From Hepsetus odoe (Eukaryota > Chordata > Actinopteri > Characiformes > Hepsetidae), in NCBI GenBank assembly GCA_017165825.1, contig CM029370.1, positions 16,683,013 to 16,747,012 on the forward strand: a stretch of 64,000 nt of DNA. The letters run 5' to 3'. The notes below the pieces were generated by a model. It was not told the DNA's origin and ran no database searches. It worked only from the letters and a program-made list of their open reading frames with translations. The translations under genes and the position numbers were made by a program. Below are positions 21,336 through 33,786 of this stretch, piece after piece (within the stretch, counting starts at the first letter, position 1; every line of letters starts with the position of its first letter).

Positions 21336-21560
21336 TGTTATGGTGGTGGGGTGCAGGTAGGACATCATTGCAGAGCCAGGGATCAGGAACAAGACTTTAT
21401 TATTCATAGTGACCAAAAACAAGATACAAAGAACTACAATAGTGACCAAAACAAGATACAAGGAACTACAAAACCACCATTAACGTTAAGGCTTAGCCTT
21501 TGTGAATGAGCCTTGCTACTGTGCCCTCTACTGTACCAAAAACATAACCTAACCGTGACA
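21336..21560 (-). repeat. 5' LTR-like repeat
   Basis: On the minus strand it begins TGTCACGG and ends CCACCACCATAACA, the TG...CA form. AATAATAAAGTCTTG lies about 60 bases before the end, a plausible poly(A) signal. A 34-bp segment around TTGTATCTTGTTTTGGTCAC is repeated in tandem within it. Confidence 0.55.
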
Positions 21561-22785
21561 GACTGTGGCAGGTGTCTAGAAGATGTGCGGATATGTTTTG
21601 ATGCATAGATCTGTACTTTTAAAGAGATGAAAAGTGGCTATTATTTATTATCTCCTGTTTTGCTAACACCACCTACTCTTTACATCGTCTGACAATTTTG
21701 CTATGAATGAGGTTGTCAGAAAAAACTAAATTTGTAGTCTAAATATAGGTTAGAAGTGCATTTATGAATAGAGGAAAATGGGTTAAATATTTAAGCTAAT
21801 GTTTTACAATTCAAACCATTCAAGTAGCATTCAAATCTAATTTGTGTCTTCAATTGTATAAAAAAGTTATTTTTAGCAGGAAAACAGAAGTTCTGTCATC
21901 CAGAGTTGAATAATTAGTTAGAAATCTATTCTCCCTCTACCAACCAGATGCTCCAAGAAGTCTAATTTGCAGGTAAAGTGTTCCCTCATCTCCATGTTTT
22001 AACAAAAGTTAAAACTTTTACATTTAGAGTTTTTTTTTTTTTTTTAATATCATTTTGGCAGGACAAATGCAAGATTTTCAATATTGGACTATACATCTAA
22101 CCCAGTACCACAATTTTAATGACAATCCTCTTTTCATGTTAACTAAACTATGGAAGCTATTTTGTTCTCCCGAACATGTCTTGTAGTGTTAAGCAATCTG
22201 AATTACTATGTTTTAAATTGTTCCATTACAGAGAATTCCTAAGATCTTTTTTTTTTTGTCATCTAGAACATTTTACTAAAGTAGGCAGTCTTTGCCATTT
22301 TAAAGCAATGTCTTGTTTCTAGTAGTGAGTATTTTCAATTAAATGTATTTATTTTATTCAGTACTAAGTAACCACTGGGAGGACGTGTTCGACTCCATTA
22401 TTTAATGTATGACAGCTGCTTTATAATGACTCTTATATAACTTGGACCTTTAAGAGATCAGTCTATAAACAGAATTACCAGAACACTGTTGGTCAAAATG
22501 AGGAGTGAAGGAGATATTATATACTGTGAATAGTAGGACATTATAAACTGTTGTCAGACATTGTTTATGCAGAGGCCATTCTGGTCACTTTTTCTGTGAT
22601 TTTACATGCCAAGGAAAATGCTGGCAAGAGTGTTTGACCTTCATCCAATCTCTGGCCATTAACTGGTGACAATGTAAATTCTCTGAATGGTGATGTACAG
22701 TAATACACTGAGTGTAGATGAGCAGTGAAGTTAAGTATTCCTTTCTGTGACTCATTTGGCAGCTTTAAGAACAAGAAATCAAGAT

Positions 22786-22833
<48 letters not shown>

Positions 22834-25800
22834 TCTGTACAGTCTTTTTCTTTCACTCTCTTGTACTCCTTTCTCTCAACTTTGTTTTTTGCTTCTCTCT
22901 TTCTCTCTTTCTCTCTCTCTATCTCCCCCCTCTCTCTCTACCCCCCCACTCTCTGTCTCCCCACCCCCTTTTCTTTATCTCTTAACTCTCTCCTTTCCAT
23001 CTCTATTTGGTATTCTTCTTTCATCGTCCACACAGACCTTTGTAAAGGCCCTTGCGGTGCATTAATCCAGATGTTGGGTTGTTTACACTGCCCCTAGGAG
23101 CCGTGTTACTGTGGTTCACTGTGTGTGCATGTGGATGTGTGCCTAGTGACTCATCTCCCCCTTACCCCCCAGACCCTTAGAGGCTGTGCGCGAAGCCAAG
23201 CCATCGCCGCTGATATCTGTGATTTAGGATCAGCCAACAGTGAGGCTCCCGAAGGATTACATCACTAGGGCTTTAATCGCCGTAGTAACTGCTGCCAAAT
23301 TGGAACAGTTCCAGGAGAGAGAGGTGGGGGGGGGAAGCCCTCTATCTGCTGCAATAACTAATGTTCACTTGCCTGGACTGAGAAAACAGCTCAGACCCCT
23401 CTGCTCTCTTTTTCTTCCATTATTAGGGAATGTACATGTGGGGCCCTGTTTAAACACACAAAATCACTCGGTCACACGAAGTCACTGCAAGCGAGATGAT
23501 AAGTGCAATAAAAGTGGTATATTTGGCAAAAGTGTGCATTCCACAGATGGAAAAATGTTTAATCCTCCATAGAAAATAGTCTAATAATAATTCAAGCCAA
23601 TACACAAACAGGGAGAATGATTAAAACAGTCAGCTGGACATATTCTAGTGACTTTATCACTAGCCAGCATCAGGGATTAAACTTTATCTATTCAGAATAC
23701 ATCAATGCTTTACTTCATTTACCCTTCAAGGGTCCATATCATGGAAAAATGTTTTCATTAAATTACAAAGCAATTAATTTGCATATATGCACCTGTCCAT
23801 GCAGAATTTAAAAGGAATTTTCATCTGGGCTGCTTTTTGAATTAGGAACAATCAAAGGCCAACCAGTCAGAGCGTCATTTACGTACATCTGCCATAAAGG
23901 TTTAATAACAAAACAGCCTCTTCATTCCTAAAGAATAAACATAGGTTGGTGAATTTTGAAGTTATCACACAGACCATACATCTCCACCAATAAGAGAAAA
24001 ATAACAATTTTAGATTGTTCTATATATTGAATTTAAAGTTGGATTTTTGTATTGTATTTTTTTAAATTATAGGATTATAATTTAATTTCCTTTTTGTGGC
24101 ACGATTCCTCATGAAAGTCTTTCTTCATTCAAATGTAAGGTGAATGTTCTGCTACTACTATGTAGTCGAAGCTCCGTGTGTTTATTTTATATGTTTTACA
24201 AGACTTCTGTGGATTCCCCAAGAGAAGACACATGCCCTTCTTGTTAAAATAATTTGTTTACACAAGAAAACCATCCAAGCCTTTCTGCACTGTAATGTGT
24301 GTAAACTGTGAGCCATATGGGCGTGTATTTTCATATTTTCAATTCTGCATCCCAATAAACCTGCCTTTGAAATCTGAGTGAATGGAAAGACTCCAACAGA
24401 GATGAGTAAAGTGGAGAAATCTAGATGAACTGCATATGATGAACATTTGCACAATATGGGCCAGACTGGGAGATCTGTTGACAGACCCCCGAGAGCATGA
24501 TGATGTCCTGATAAGGAGCAACTCTCTGCAAGTTCATTGAGTTTGTCTTGAAAGACAAGACTAAGTTTTCCCATTTGCTTTATGTGGGTGTTTCTGTGAA
24601 TTTGAGGAAAAAATGTCCTTACTTTAGAACAGGGTCACAATATCAGCAAAATATTCCAGACTATGTTTTTACACAATAGTTTTAGATGTAGGTTTTCAGA
24701 ACCTTTAGAAGGTTTATTAATGATAACATGTAGGATGTTTTATAACCTGTAAAGTTTATTATATCCCTATAAGGAATCCATTTGTACGACTGGAAAAGTT
24801 TGATACATTTTGAACTCTAGATAAGCTGAGTGTGTTTGGGCCCAATTGTTTTGTCTGTCTCTACAATGACCTCCATCTTTTACTTCTGGTTTAGACGCCT
24901 TGGTGTGTTAGACGAAGGCCAACAGACATTAATGATTAAATTATTGTGGCTTAAATGGCAAGATCGTCATTGTAACAGTCTAGTAAAAGTGTCCGATCAA
25001 TAACAATAATATTATTCCAATCCACTGGAGAAATTATAACCCAATTTGGAGCTGTTGATGCTTCTGGGATATGTTTTGATAGATAACAAATATTTGCAAA
25101 GCATCATTTCGCTCCTTGAAAGAAAGCTAAAGTCACAGTTTAACTTATAAATGCAGAATAGCTGGACAGTAAATTAATTTCATCTGCCTGAGCTTAGATA
25201 TTTTACATTTGTACATTTGCTTGATTCAGAGACACACAGGGTGTATAGTGTTTGAACCAGAGTTAAAAAAGTGCTGGCTCAGACATTTGCACAAGACCGA
25301 GAACAAAATGTTCTGAATGAAAAAGTCAAAGTCGAGCATGTTGTACTGTACTTGCTATAGTTTTTCTGTAAATTACTTTCCTTTGACCAAGTAATGTGAT
25401 TCTTGTTGATTATGCTGGTGCTTGTTCTTATGTTCTTGATAAATGGAGGCTTTACCCCTGACCAGAGGTACATAATTCTCTAGAACATCACTGTTTGCAG
25501 TAATATTGGATTTACTTTCACTGCTGCAGAAGTCAACTGAGGTGCCTAAGCTGTGATAAACAGACACCCAAAATTCCAAGCGTCACATTTGGCACTTAGA
25601 ATTAGACACTCTGTATTCTCTGACACTTATAATAGAGGTAGAATTTTCCTTCCAAACCAGAATTCCCCATCAGACTGTCAGATGATTGAATCGTCACACC
25701 AAAGAACATGTCTCTGCTGCTCCAGCATCAAGCGGTGGTGCGGTTTATACCACTGGAGCCATTACTTGTCTTTCTGATAGTGCATGTTTTAGACTTGTGT

Positions 25801-26276
25801 GCAGCTCCTCAAAGATGGCAGCCCAATTCATTAAACTACTGCCAAGCAGTTGTTGCACTAATGTTTCTTTTAGAGGCAGTTTGTAATTTGGTATTGAAGG
25901 GAGAATTTTCTAGGCCTTTAAAAATCATTCTGTCAAGTTCTGTTCTGTGTTATTCTGATGACATGAAGCTTTTAACCTCAGAACAGATAAGCATGACCAT
26001 TCATAACATTTAAACCACTTGCCTAATACTGTTAACATCAAAAAACCCATCTCTGACCTGTTGAGACATGGACTCTCCAAGACCTCCTAAGGTGTGCTTT
26101 GCTATGTGGCATCATGACGTTAGCAGGAGATCCTTTAAATCCTGCAATTTGCAAGTTAGACTCCAGAGCATTTGATCAGGATTTGATAACTGGCACATCC
26201 AGCAGATGCTTGGTTTGTACTGGAGAGTGTGCAATTCAATACAATTGTGTGGAAGGGTGCAAATTTTTATTAAAGT
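21561..26276. other. Mostly plain sequence with a CT-rich tract
   Basis: No gene or transposon recognised. Contents are T runs near 22029 and 22250, the (CT)n and pyrimidine-rich tract 22786-22990, and a GC-richer, repeat-free stretch at about 23150-23420 that could be a conserved noncoding element. Confidence 0.4.
22786..22990. repeat. (CT)n microsatellite and pyrimidine-rich tract
   Basis: Pure CT dinucleotides to about 22830, then a further 150 bases that are nearly all C and T on the plus strand. The Leu/Ser-rich open frames here are artefacts of the repeat. Confidence 0.95.
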
Positions 26277-26525
26277 GAAAGTGACAACTCTTGTCATTGT
26301 AAGGTCACAGCACAGCACACAGTGAACCACAACGAAATTGGACCTCTGCATTTAACCCATGCAAACACCGTGCAGCAGTGGGCAGCTATTGAAAGCACCC
26401 GGGGAGCAGTGACAGGGACGGTACCTTGCTCAAGGGTACCTCAGGGCAGCCTACTGGTGAGGGGAATGAACCCACAATCTTCCAATGGAGGGGCAACTCC
26501 CTAACCACTAGGCCACCGCTGCCCC
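26277..26525 (-). mobile_element. Full-length SINE (family A)
   Basis: Clean reverse-orientation copy. The plus strand starts GAAAGTGACAACTCTTGTCA, includes ACGGTACCTTGCTCAAGGGT and ends CTAGGCCACCGCTGCCCC. The B-box complement reads GGAATGAACCC, slightly changed. Confidence 0.9.
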
Positions 26526-28236
26526 TGAACTGAACTAATAGCAGCTCTATATTAAAGGTGTGTATTAAATTCAGTTGAGTCAGTGCAGTGTCAGCATCAT
26601 ATGGACATCTAAAAGACTAGCCATATATTCCTGCATGCAAGCAAGGCTATCTTCATGATGCACAAGCTCTTAACCCTTAAACACTGGTGTAACCTCCAGG
26701 TTAGCCCTGATTATTTTAAAAATGCACAATTTTAACTTTGCTACAAATGCTGCTGCAGTAAAGTTAAGAGAAACAATCTGAACAACATGGTCTAATATGT
26801 TCATATGCAGACTCATACAGTCAGCTTTAAAACACAGGTTTACCACACAGATGATTCCACTGATTTATATTTGCATGTGATGAAGGTGATAGAGCTTTTA
26901 CTCTGTTGTGGTAATGAGTGTCGTTTTAGACACTAGGCATTATTTTTAACCAAAATGCATTTATGTGCAATGATAAAGAGCTGAAAAGTGTTTTATTGGC
27001 AGTGGTTGAAGGGCTGGAGGGGGGTCTCAATATTGCTTGGCTAATCTTTCCCAGTGCGCTATAATACACATGGCTTTTGCCTCATGTTCTGTACTGTAAG
27101 CTGATATGAAGCATGGAAAGCAGTTTAAAGTTAACATTGGTGAAGTTCACAGTATATACTCTATTTCTACTCAACTGCAGTGATACACTGTAAAAATGTT
27201 TTGTTTTGTATGTCTTAAAGTTAAATTTGTAGTAACTGGAATTTTATTAAATTTCTTCTTAAATGCTCCTCATATATTCTCGCTATTCTTCTTTGCTTTT
27301 GAACTGACCTTTGTTATTACAGCCCAACCACTCTGTAATGTGATTTCTTACACTCTTATCCCAAATGCCCCATTATTATACCATTAGTTCTTTATTGTTA
27401 ACAAGAGTCACCCTCCGCTAAACAAGCATGCTAATGTGGAATCAATAAGCAATGGAAAATCTAATAACCGGATTTTAACGCACAAATTAGGGGTAAGCCA
27501 TAAAATCCATTCGTCTGACAGAGCTGCTATTAGCAGAGCAATGGGCTTCCTCTATCTCCAACAGCCTATCCCACCCTGCCTGCAGAATAATCTTTATAAA
27601 CTGTAATTGTTTCAACAGCAAAGCTGACATCTTGCAGAAAGTACAGTGTGGTGGTGCTGAAGCCGAACAGAAGATTAAGGAAAGGGACTGTGCAGGAAAA
27701 AGGAAATTAGAAACATGTTTATGAGCTGGCTCTCTTTAAGAACAAAGGCCAAAATAGGCCCATTTGGAAAAGCGGGTGTTCAGGGTGTGAGTGTATGCAT
27801 GAACCCATGTGTTTGTGTTGATAGGGGATTTTAGTGCTTTCTTTTTGTAGATCGCTAAAGATTATGGGTGATCTAAATACCTTTTAGTTGTAGCAACTCT
27901 TTGGCCCCAATTCACAATTATTAATTTTGCTGTATAAGCCTTAAATATGTATATTTCTAGGTACATTGCTGCACATACAAGCACAGCCAAAACCTAAATA
28001 CTAGATGGTACTAACTGCATGGTAAACAGGGCTTTAATTATTTACCATGCCAGCTGGAGTGAACTAGTGATTAGGCAAAGTTTCCCCTGCTTGAGCTCTA
28101 CTGCTCTCACTCTGTTTTATGGGAACTGTACTCTCTTTCATTGGACCAAACACATTAGCAGAAACTGTACACCCATTCTCTTCTGTACAGCAATCTCATT
28201 CTATTATATATGTTGTATCACATGTGTCACAGGTCA
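26526..28236. other. Plain sequence, possible conserved noncoding block
   Basis: No gene or repeat recognised. The part at about 27380-27620 has balanced composition and no repeat character, and is a candidate conserved noncoding element on appearance only. Confidence 0.35.
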
Positions 28237-28441
28237 GTCATTGGTCTTCCATCCATCCATCCATTATCTGCCGCTTGTCCCAAACGGGGTCGCGGGGGAG
28301 TGCTGGTGTCCAACCCAGCGCACACAGGGCAAGGACGGGGGACACACCCTGGACAGGTCGCCAGCCCATCGCAGGGAGGAGCGGGACGGGGACGGCACCT
28401 TGCTCAAGGGTACCTCAGGGCAACCCACGTCATTGGTCTTC
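28237..28441 (-). mobile_element. Chimeric SINE, 5'-truncated, with 13-bp target duplication
   Basis: GTCATTGGTCTTC occurs exactly at 28237-28249 and 28429-28441. Between them, on the minus strand, is the body of the family A SINE from GGTTGCCCTGAGGTACC to GTCCCGCTCC, then the second tail (CTCCCTGCGATGGGCTGGCG and GACCTGTCCAGGGTG, core CCCCGCGACCCCGTTTGGG) and a terminal (GGAT)n. The tRNA-like head is missing through 5' truncation. The perfect duplication shows a true retroposition event and a fairly young copy. Confidence 0.9.
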
Positions 28442-30625
28442 AGACTACTTATTTTATTTTATTTTTAGCCTTTTTCAGCCTTGAGAAGACAGGTATCTCT
28501 TTAAAATAGGATAAATATTCCACTTAGAAAATGAAGAAAATGCGACTGTGGATGTTCAAAGGTCTGCATACAACTGTATGTTAGATAGAAGATAGGTGTG
28601 AATGTGTTTGAATGGCTTACAGGGGACCTATTTTGATTTTCTGAGTTTTACCTTTTGTATAGCAAGTAACATGGTATTTGTACATGGAAGCAGTTTGCGA
28701 AGTTAAAAGTGCCCTAAAAGTGAAAAATGTAGTTGAGTTTATGTTTTTCTCCTCTAACCAAATCCTTAAATAACAGCACAGTCTGTACTCTTTGTATGTG
28801 TTGACATCACTGTATACCAGGTGAGGTGGGACTGTACCTGCACGCTGACAACACCTGCTTCATAGACTGGTCAAGCAGAAAAATGTTATGACGCTTTTCG
28901 CTGTTTGACAGAATAATACCAACATGAGATTTAGGGTCACAAATTGTAAGTAGACGTTATTATTTCTGTTAACAATGAAATATTAATAGCATATTTATGT
29001 ACTTTAAAACAAGCAGCAGAGCTGTGCTGTGAGTATTTTATTATGGAACTGGCTGTAACGATACTTTGGACACAATCCAAATTGTAGGAAATCAATAAAA
29101 GCTTGCCACCTTTTGTAATCTTGTGCTGGTGGTTTTAATAATCAGATGCAGATATTTTTCCTTTAAACTGACTATTGTGTTTTCTGGTTGCATTTTCGTT
29201 GTTTCAAAGGTGAAAGCATGATCTGCTTATTTTACAGGCTACAATCATTTTTAGAATTTCAGACTACCGTTCAACCGTCGCCATGGTAACATGTTTGTTT
29301 GCAGCATGTGTGGAGAAGAGAAGAGGCAGAATACAAGTGCTGATAAACTGGCCAACCAGAGCAAACTGGGGTGTGACTGGTAGCTTCACGGAGGTAAGAG
29401 TGAAAGACACAGGAGCTTTAACAGACCGTTTCTGACTGAGAATAAAATAGTACAGAAAGAGGTACAGTATAATAAAACAGGCTTTTTGGAACTTCGAAGC
29501 ATATAAACGTATTTTAGGAGACACCAAGAATCAGATTATTAAGCCTTAAAACAGCATAATTGCTGCCCTTTAATTTACATGTAAACTGCTGTGTAAATAA
29601 GCAAGCTTTGAAAAAGTTTCAGCAGTGATTTACATGGTTTTGAAATCCATTATTTAGCACTTGAACACTCTATAAATCATCACTGTCAACCCTGTCCAAG
29701 TTCAACAATACATCACCTCAAATCTGAGATATAAATTGGGGGATCTAATAGGTAACACATGTTCCTTTAAAGCTAAAACTCTTTGTGTTGAGAGAAAAGT
29801 CAGGCACAGGCAGTACTTTAATGAGTTTTCTATACTTTACGATGTTCTTTTAAATGATGTCCCCTCTCTGTGCTCACTCACTAAAGCTTATTTTAGATCC
29901 TTATGCTTAAGTCCTGAGTGGAGTCATACCCTGGGGTGCAACAAAGCTTTCCAGCAGGGTCCACAATCTCAACAAGCTTTTATTTTGGATAAATGCAGCA
30001 GTTCCGGACATATGTTTCAGGTTTGAGGTGAGCACATTTACAGGAATCAGTAGATGTTAAGGTGTATATAAGGTATGTCCCTACAAAGCAGATTGTTTCT
30101 CGTTTTTAGTAAATTAGGATGGGGGATTCCTGTATCTTTCTGCCCATATGAGGCCGCTTTTGGCCAAATGGAAAACTACTGGGCAGTTTGACTCTTGATT
30201 TTGAAGTTGGGAACAGGTGGACCATGCAAGAGATCTAAGGGGTCTGATCATCTTGTGAGATTTTTGTTTCCTTTAGTGAAAATGTGCCTATAAGGGATTG
30301 AACAGTGCATTGAACTGTTTTGAGATGAAGTCTGGTATTTCTCAAGACTCAAATCCTTTACCTTGTATAGAAACACAGCTCAGTGTTTCTGAGAAAATAG
30401 CTTCAATTTTCGTTTTTTCAAAGCTTTATTTTTACTATGCGTCATCCTAACTGGGAAAACAAGCATGGGACTTCAGCAAACTCTGAACAGGTGAAATGGT
30501 GAAACATCAGTAGCAAAGGAGCAAACATTTCCTTTTTGAAAGATTCCATTACAGGAATATTTAATGAAAAATACTCGCTAATTTTCTCCTATCACAAACC
30601 CAGTCCATAAGCTATACTCTCTCCC
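28442..30625. other. Plain sequence
   Basis: No gene or transposon recognised. It contains an RFX X-box-like motif at 29277-29290. Confidence 0.45.
29277..29290. promoter_or_regulatory. RFX X-box-like site
   Basis: GTCGCCATGGTAAC differs by one base from the palindromic X-box GTTGCCATGGTAAC. No gene start is visible next to it. Confidence 0.3.
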
Positions 30626-30738
30626 TCACTCATTTTCATAGCCACTTGTCCTAATTAGGGTATCAGAGAGTGCTGGAGCCTATCCCAGCTCTCACAGGGT
30701 GAAAGGTGAGGAAACACCCAGGTCACCAGTCTATTGCA
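30626..30738 (-). mobile_element. Old SINE/LINE tail fragment
   Basis: Diverged copy of the second tail in reverse. On the plus strand are CACTCATTTTCATAGCCACT, GAGTGCTGGAGCCTATCCCA and GGTCACCAGTCTATTGCAGG, in the same order as in the copy at 51556. No head. Confidence 0.7.
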
Positions 30739-31186
30739 GGGCAATAAGTTAAGTTTGTTTGCTCTTTACTCTGGGTCAGTGAATGTACTGAACTCAGAAC
30801 CCATTCAAGGCACAATGTTTGTACCTTGGGTGTTTATCTGGACAGTATCCATTTTCTACACTATAGGAAACTGCAGACATTCTTGACAACATTTAGGTTA
30901 AGCATAAAATTGGCCAATTATCTAAAGTAAATATTTTCTAAATATTTACTTTAGATAAAATAGCCTAAGCTTAGTATTTCGTCTAGTTCTTTACCTATGA
31001 CTGGACCAGACAGCTCCATGTAATGAGTCTTCCACTGATATACAACTGTGTCTCCAAATGATGAGGCAGAACACGATTCCCAGCAGCGTGACTCAGAGGT
31101 GGCAAATGCACATTCCTTCCTCAAGCAGACATACAGATATTTGTGTAAAAAAATATGACTCTGGAAAAGTTCAAATAAAAAGTACA

Positions 31187-31416
31187 GACTCTGAAATGTA
31201 GGATCGGGAGGTTCAGGGGTTCGAACCCCTTCCCAGTAGGTTGCCCTGAGGTACCCTTGTGCAAAGTGTCGTCCCCGTCACGCTCCTCCCTGCGATGGGC
31301 TGGTGACCTGTCCAGGGTATGTCCCCCGTCCTTTGTGTGCTGGGATGGACTCCAGCACTCCCCCGCGACCCCGCTTGGGACAAGCGGCAGAAACGGACTG
31401 ACTGACTCTGAAATGT
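31187..31416 (+). mobile_element. Chimeric SINE with 12-bp target duplication
   Basis: ACTCTGAAATGT flanks the element (31188-31199 and 31405-31416). Inside are GGTTCGAACCCC (B box), GGTTGCCCTGAGGTACCC, GTCCCCGTCACGCTCC, then the second tail from CTGCGATGGGCTGG through GACCTGTCCAGGG to GACAAGCGGCAGAAA, ending in (GACT)n. The 5' end is truncated just before the B box. It shows the head-to-tail junction clearly, at about 31288. Confidence 0.9.
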
Positions 31417-33547
31417 CAGTAAATATAAGCAGCAGTCTTTTGAAGGAGCTTTATACTGACTGTTTCTGTGCTAAGCTCACATTTTATTAATATAATTCAA
31501 AAGTGACTCCATTCCAACTTCAACTATAATAAAAACAATCTTCAAAAATAACAAACTTTAGTTTCATCGCTACCACTGCTAGTTCTTCCTGTCACCAATA
31601 TTCAGGAAGTGCCTTTTCACTGTGATCAAGCCTTTCTTTCTTCTCTGTTTCATCTTATTCACTTGTTTCATATTGTTACCAATGTCATGCATCAGTAGAT
31701 ACAAGTGATCATCTCTGTGTGTTCATGTCCTTTTAGGTTGAAATTGGATTTGATGTTAGAAAGGTGTGTAATGGTGCAAAATGAAAAATTATATTTAATT
31801 CAACTCAAATACATTAAAACTAAAATAATGTTCTGAAAATGGAAAGACTGGAAGTGTAGATATTTGAAATAAAATGTAGAGAGAAAAAGTAAAAAATCCT
31901 CTGAAAGATAACTACTTTTATTATACTTAAACTGCATCTTAGTGATGAAAAATCTTTAATTTTTTCCCCCCAAGCATGATCTTTCTAAATGAATCAAATG
32001 TATCAAGTCAGGCCTACATCTTGGGAAGTAGAACAGCTGTCTATTTTTGCCCTTAAACAAAAACCTTTACCATCTTAATGTTTCTTTGCAACCTTGTTTG
32101 TGTGATTTTGCTGGAAAAGACCCAGTTGTTATTACATTTGTCCCATATGTATCGTCCAGTGCCCTTCAATGATTCTGATCAGGGTGTTTTCTGAAGCTTT
32201 ATTTTTGCTCCAGCTCTAGTGGTCTTCCCACATGGCCTTAATCAGTGTTGCTCAGTTATTACTGGCCGTCTTTGTAATGAGGAAATCACACTTCTCAAAT
32301 GAGCCACACCAACATAGATAGGCCATGACTACATACCCAGGTCACTCTGACACCCCAGACTTTGGGATTTCTGAGAAGCTAGATCGCTAGCTTGGAGGTT
32401 CTTTCCTGTCCGGGTCTCTTTTTTTTTTTTCGTCTTCTTCATATTTTTGGAATCAACAAACACCGCATTGCTCCCCAGTGAGTGGGTGGACTGAGATGAA
32501 CCTTTTGAACTGTGTTTATACTCTGAATGTGCCTCGTTGCTGGGGTTTCTGGGTCACTGGATCTGCCAGGAGGAAATTGAAGCTTGGGGTAGAAAATAAT
32601 GTGAGGGACCCACAACTGTAGATGAACTCCAGGGTTCCTCATATTTTTTCTTTATTAGTGACAAGAGGGGCACTCAGTTACATGTTCTCTCCAAGAGCCT
32701 GAGAAGTTGTAACACATGAATGATTACATCAGCTTGTAAAAGTAATTTAAAATGATTGGAAATAACAGATCAAATAAAAATAAGATATAAATAAATAAAA
32801 AGTAATATCAAATAAAAATAAGAGATATTAAAACAAAACACAGAGACATCAGCATGAAACCAGATTTTGTATTTAACTTTTCTGCAGTTCTTTGAGGTTT
32901 TTTAGCTTTTGCCTCTAAAATCTGTGGGTGGATCATTTCTACTCTCCACTTGGATTGTTTAACAGGACAAATGTAGGTGGTGTTAACATTTATTTTAAGA
33001 ATATTAGATGGTTAGTTGTGAAGCATTTTGCACACTATGTCCCAGCATATAATCATCGAAAAGCATTTATGGTCTTCCATCAGCTTCAAGACGCCTTTCT
33101 GTTTTGCTAAAATATAAGAGTATTAACTTGAGAAAGTATTAAAAGCTAGCAGGAAGGAAACCCACAGCTGCATTTCAGGGCAATTTAATAGGTAATCTGT
33201 TCATGCAATGCTTACCAGAAAGCACATACTTTAGAGCTGCATTCTGTGGAACTTCTCATAACCACAGTAACGCAGTTAAACCAAACCAAGTTGCTAAATA
33301 TTGTTTCCTTTTACCCAAGAATTGACATACTTTTTCTCCAAAAAAAAAACCAACATTACCATCATGGGCACAGACCATCCTGCTCACAGTGTTTACTGCT
33401 ACAACAAGAGTGTATTATAGTTTGGAGCTGATTTTTTAAATGTGTTTCATGAGTGGTACTAATGGCCTTAAAAATGATTGACGTTTAACAACAGTTGCCT
33501 GAAATACTATAAAACAGTCTCAGTTTTAGATTGGTAGGTTGTATCAT

Positions 33548-33585
<38 letters not shown>

Positions 33586-33786
33586 CAGACAGATAGGCAT
33601 TGAAACAGACAGACAGATAGATACATAAATTGATTGATTTATTGATTGATTGATTGCAGCAGGTTGCTTTCTAGGCTTCAAAACACCAAAGCCTGCAAAG
33701 TCAAAAAATGTTCAGCCCTTCCTATGATCAAACTACCAGTCCCAGCTCATCTTCTTATGACTAATGAATCTTATTGGCAAAAGACA
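31417..33786. other. Plain sequence with a tetranucleotide repeat
   Basis: No gene recognised. AT-rich, with a (GATA)n array at 33548-33590. A weakly repeated motif CTAGTTCTYCCTGTCACYRA occurs here (about 31578) and near 16818 and 40294. Confidence 0.4.
33548..33590. repeat. (GATA)n microsatellite
   Basis: About ten GATA units ending in GACA units, followed after a short gap by further GACA/GATA and GATT units to 33657. Confidence 0.9.

Larger units (their letters stand above)
18537..21560 (-). mobile_element. LTR-flanked non-autonomous element with coiled-coil ORF
   Basis: Read on the minus strand. It starts at 21560 with TGTCACGG and the first LTR-like repeat ends near 21336 in ACA. The last LTR-like repeat runs from 18800 (TGTCACAC) to 18537 (ending AACA). 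Just inside the last repeat is a G-rich tract, CCTTTTGGGGGGATTC, fitting a polypurine primer. The AATAAAG in the first repeat fits a poly(A) signal. The two repeats agree at their starts and in the GCAATGATGTCC end region but differ in the U3-like part. The 2.5 kb interior has no protease, RT or integrase motif. It encodes a gag-like/coiled-coil protein and two 39-bp minisatellites. It is more GC-rich than its flanks. No clear target duplication or primer-binding site was found. Confidence 0.6.

Noticed and set aside
22725..23097. Ser/Leu-rich open frames in three frames
   Set aside because: They arise from the (CT)n and pyrimidine-rich tract.
24182..24574. 130-codon minus-strand frame
   Set aside because: No recognisable domain, no splice-like edges, and the length is within chance for this amount of sequence.
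28019..28509. Overlapping open frames of 149, 121 and 99 codons
   Set aside because: Most of the length is the GC-rich chimeric SINE with its C-rich tail, read in all three frames.
33548..33657. CRISPR-like direct repeats
   Set aside because: GATA, GACA and GATT units with no spacers; an ordinary tetranucleotide microsatellite in a vertebrate genome.
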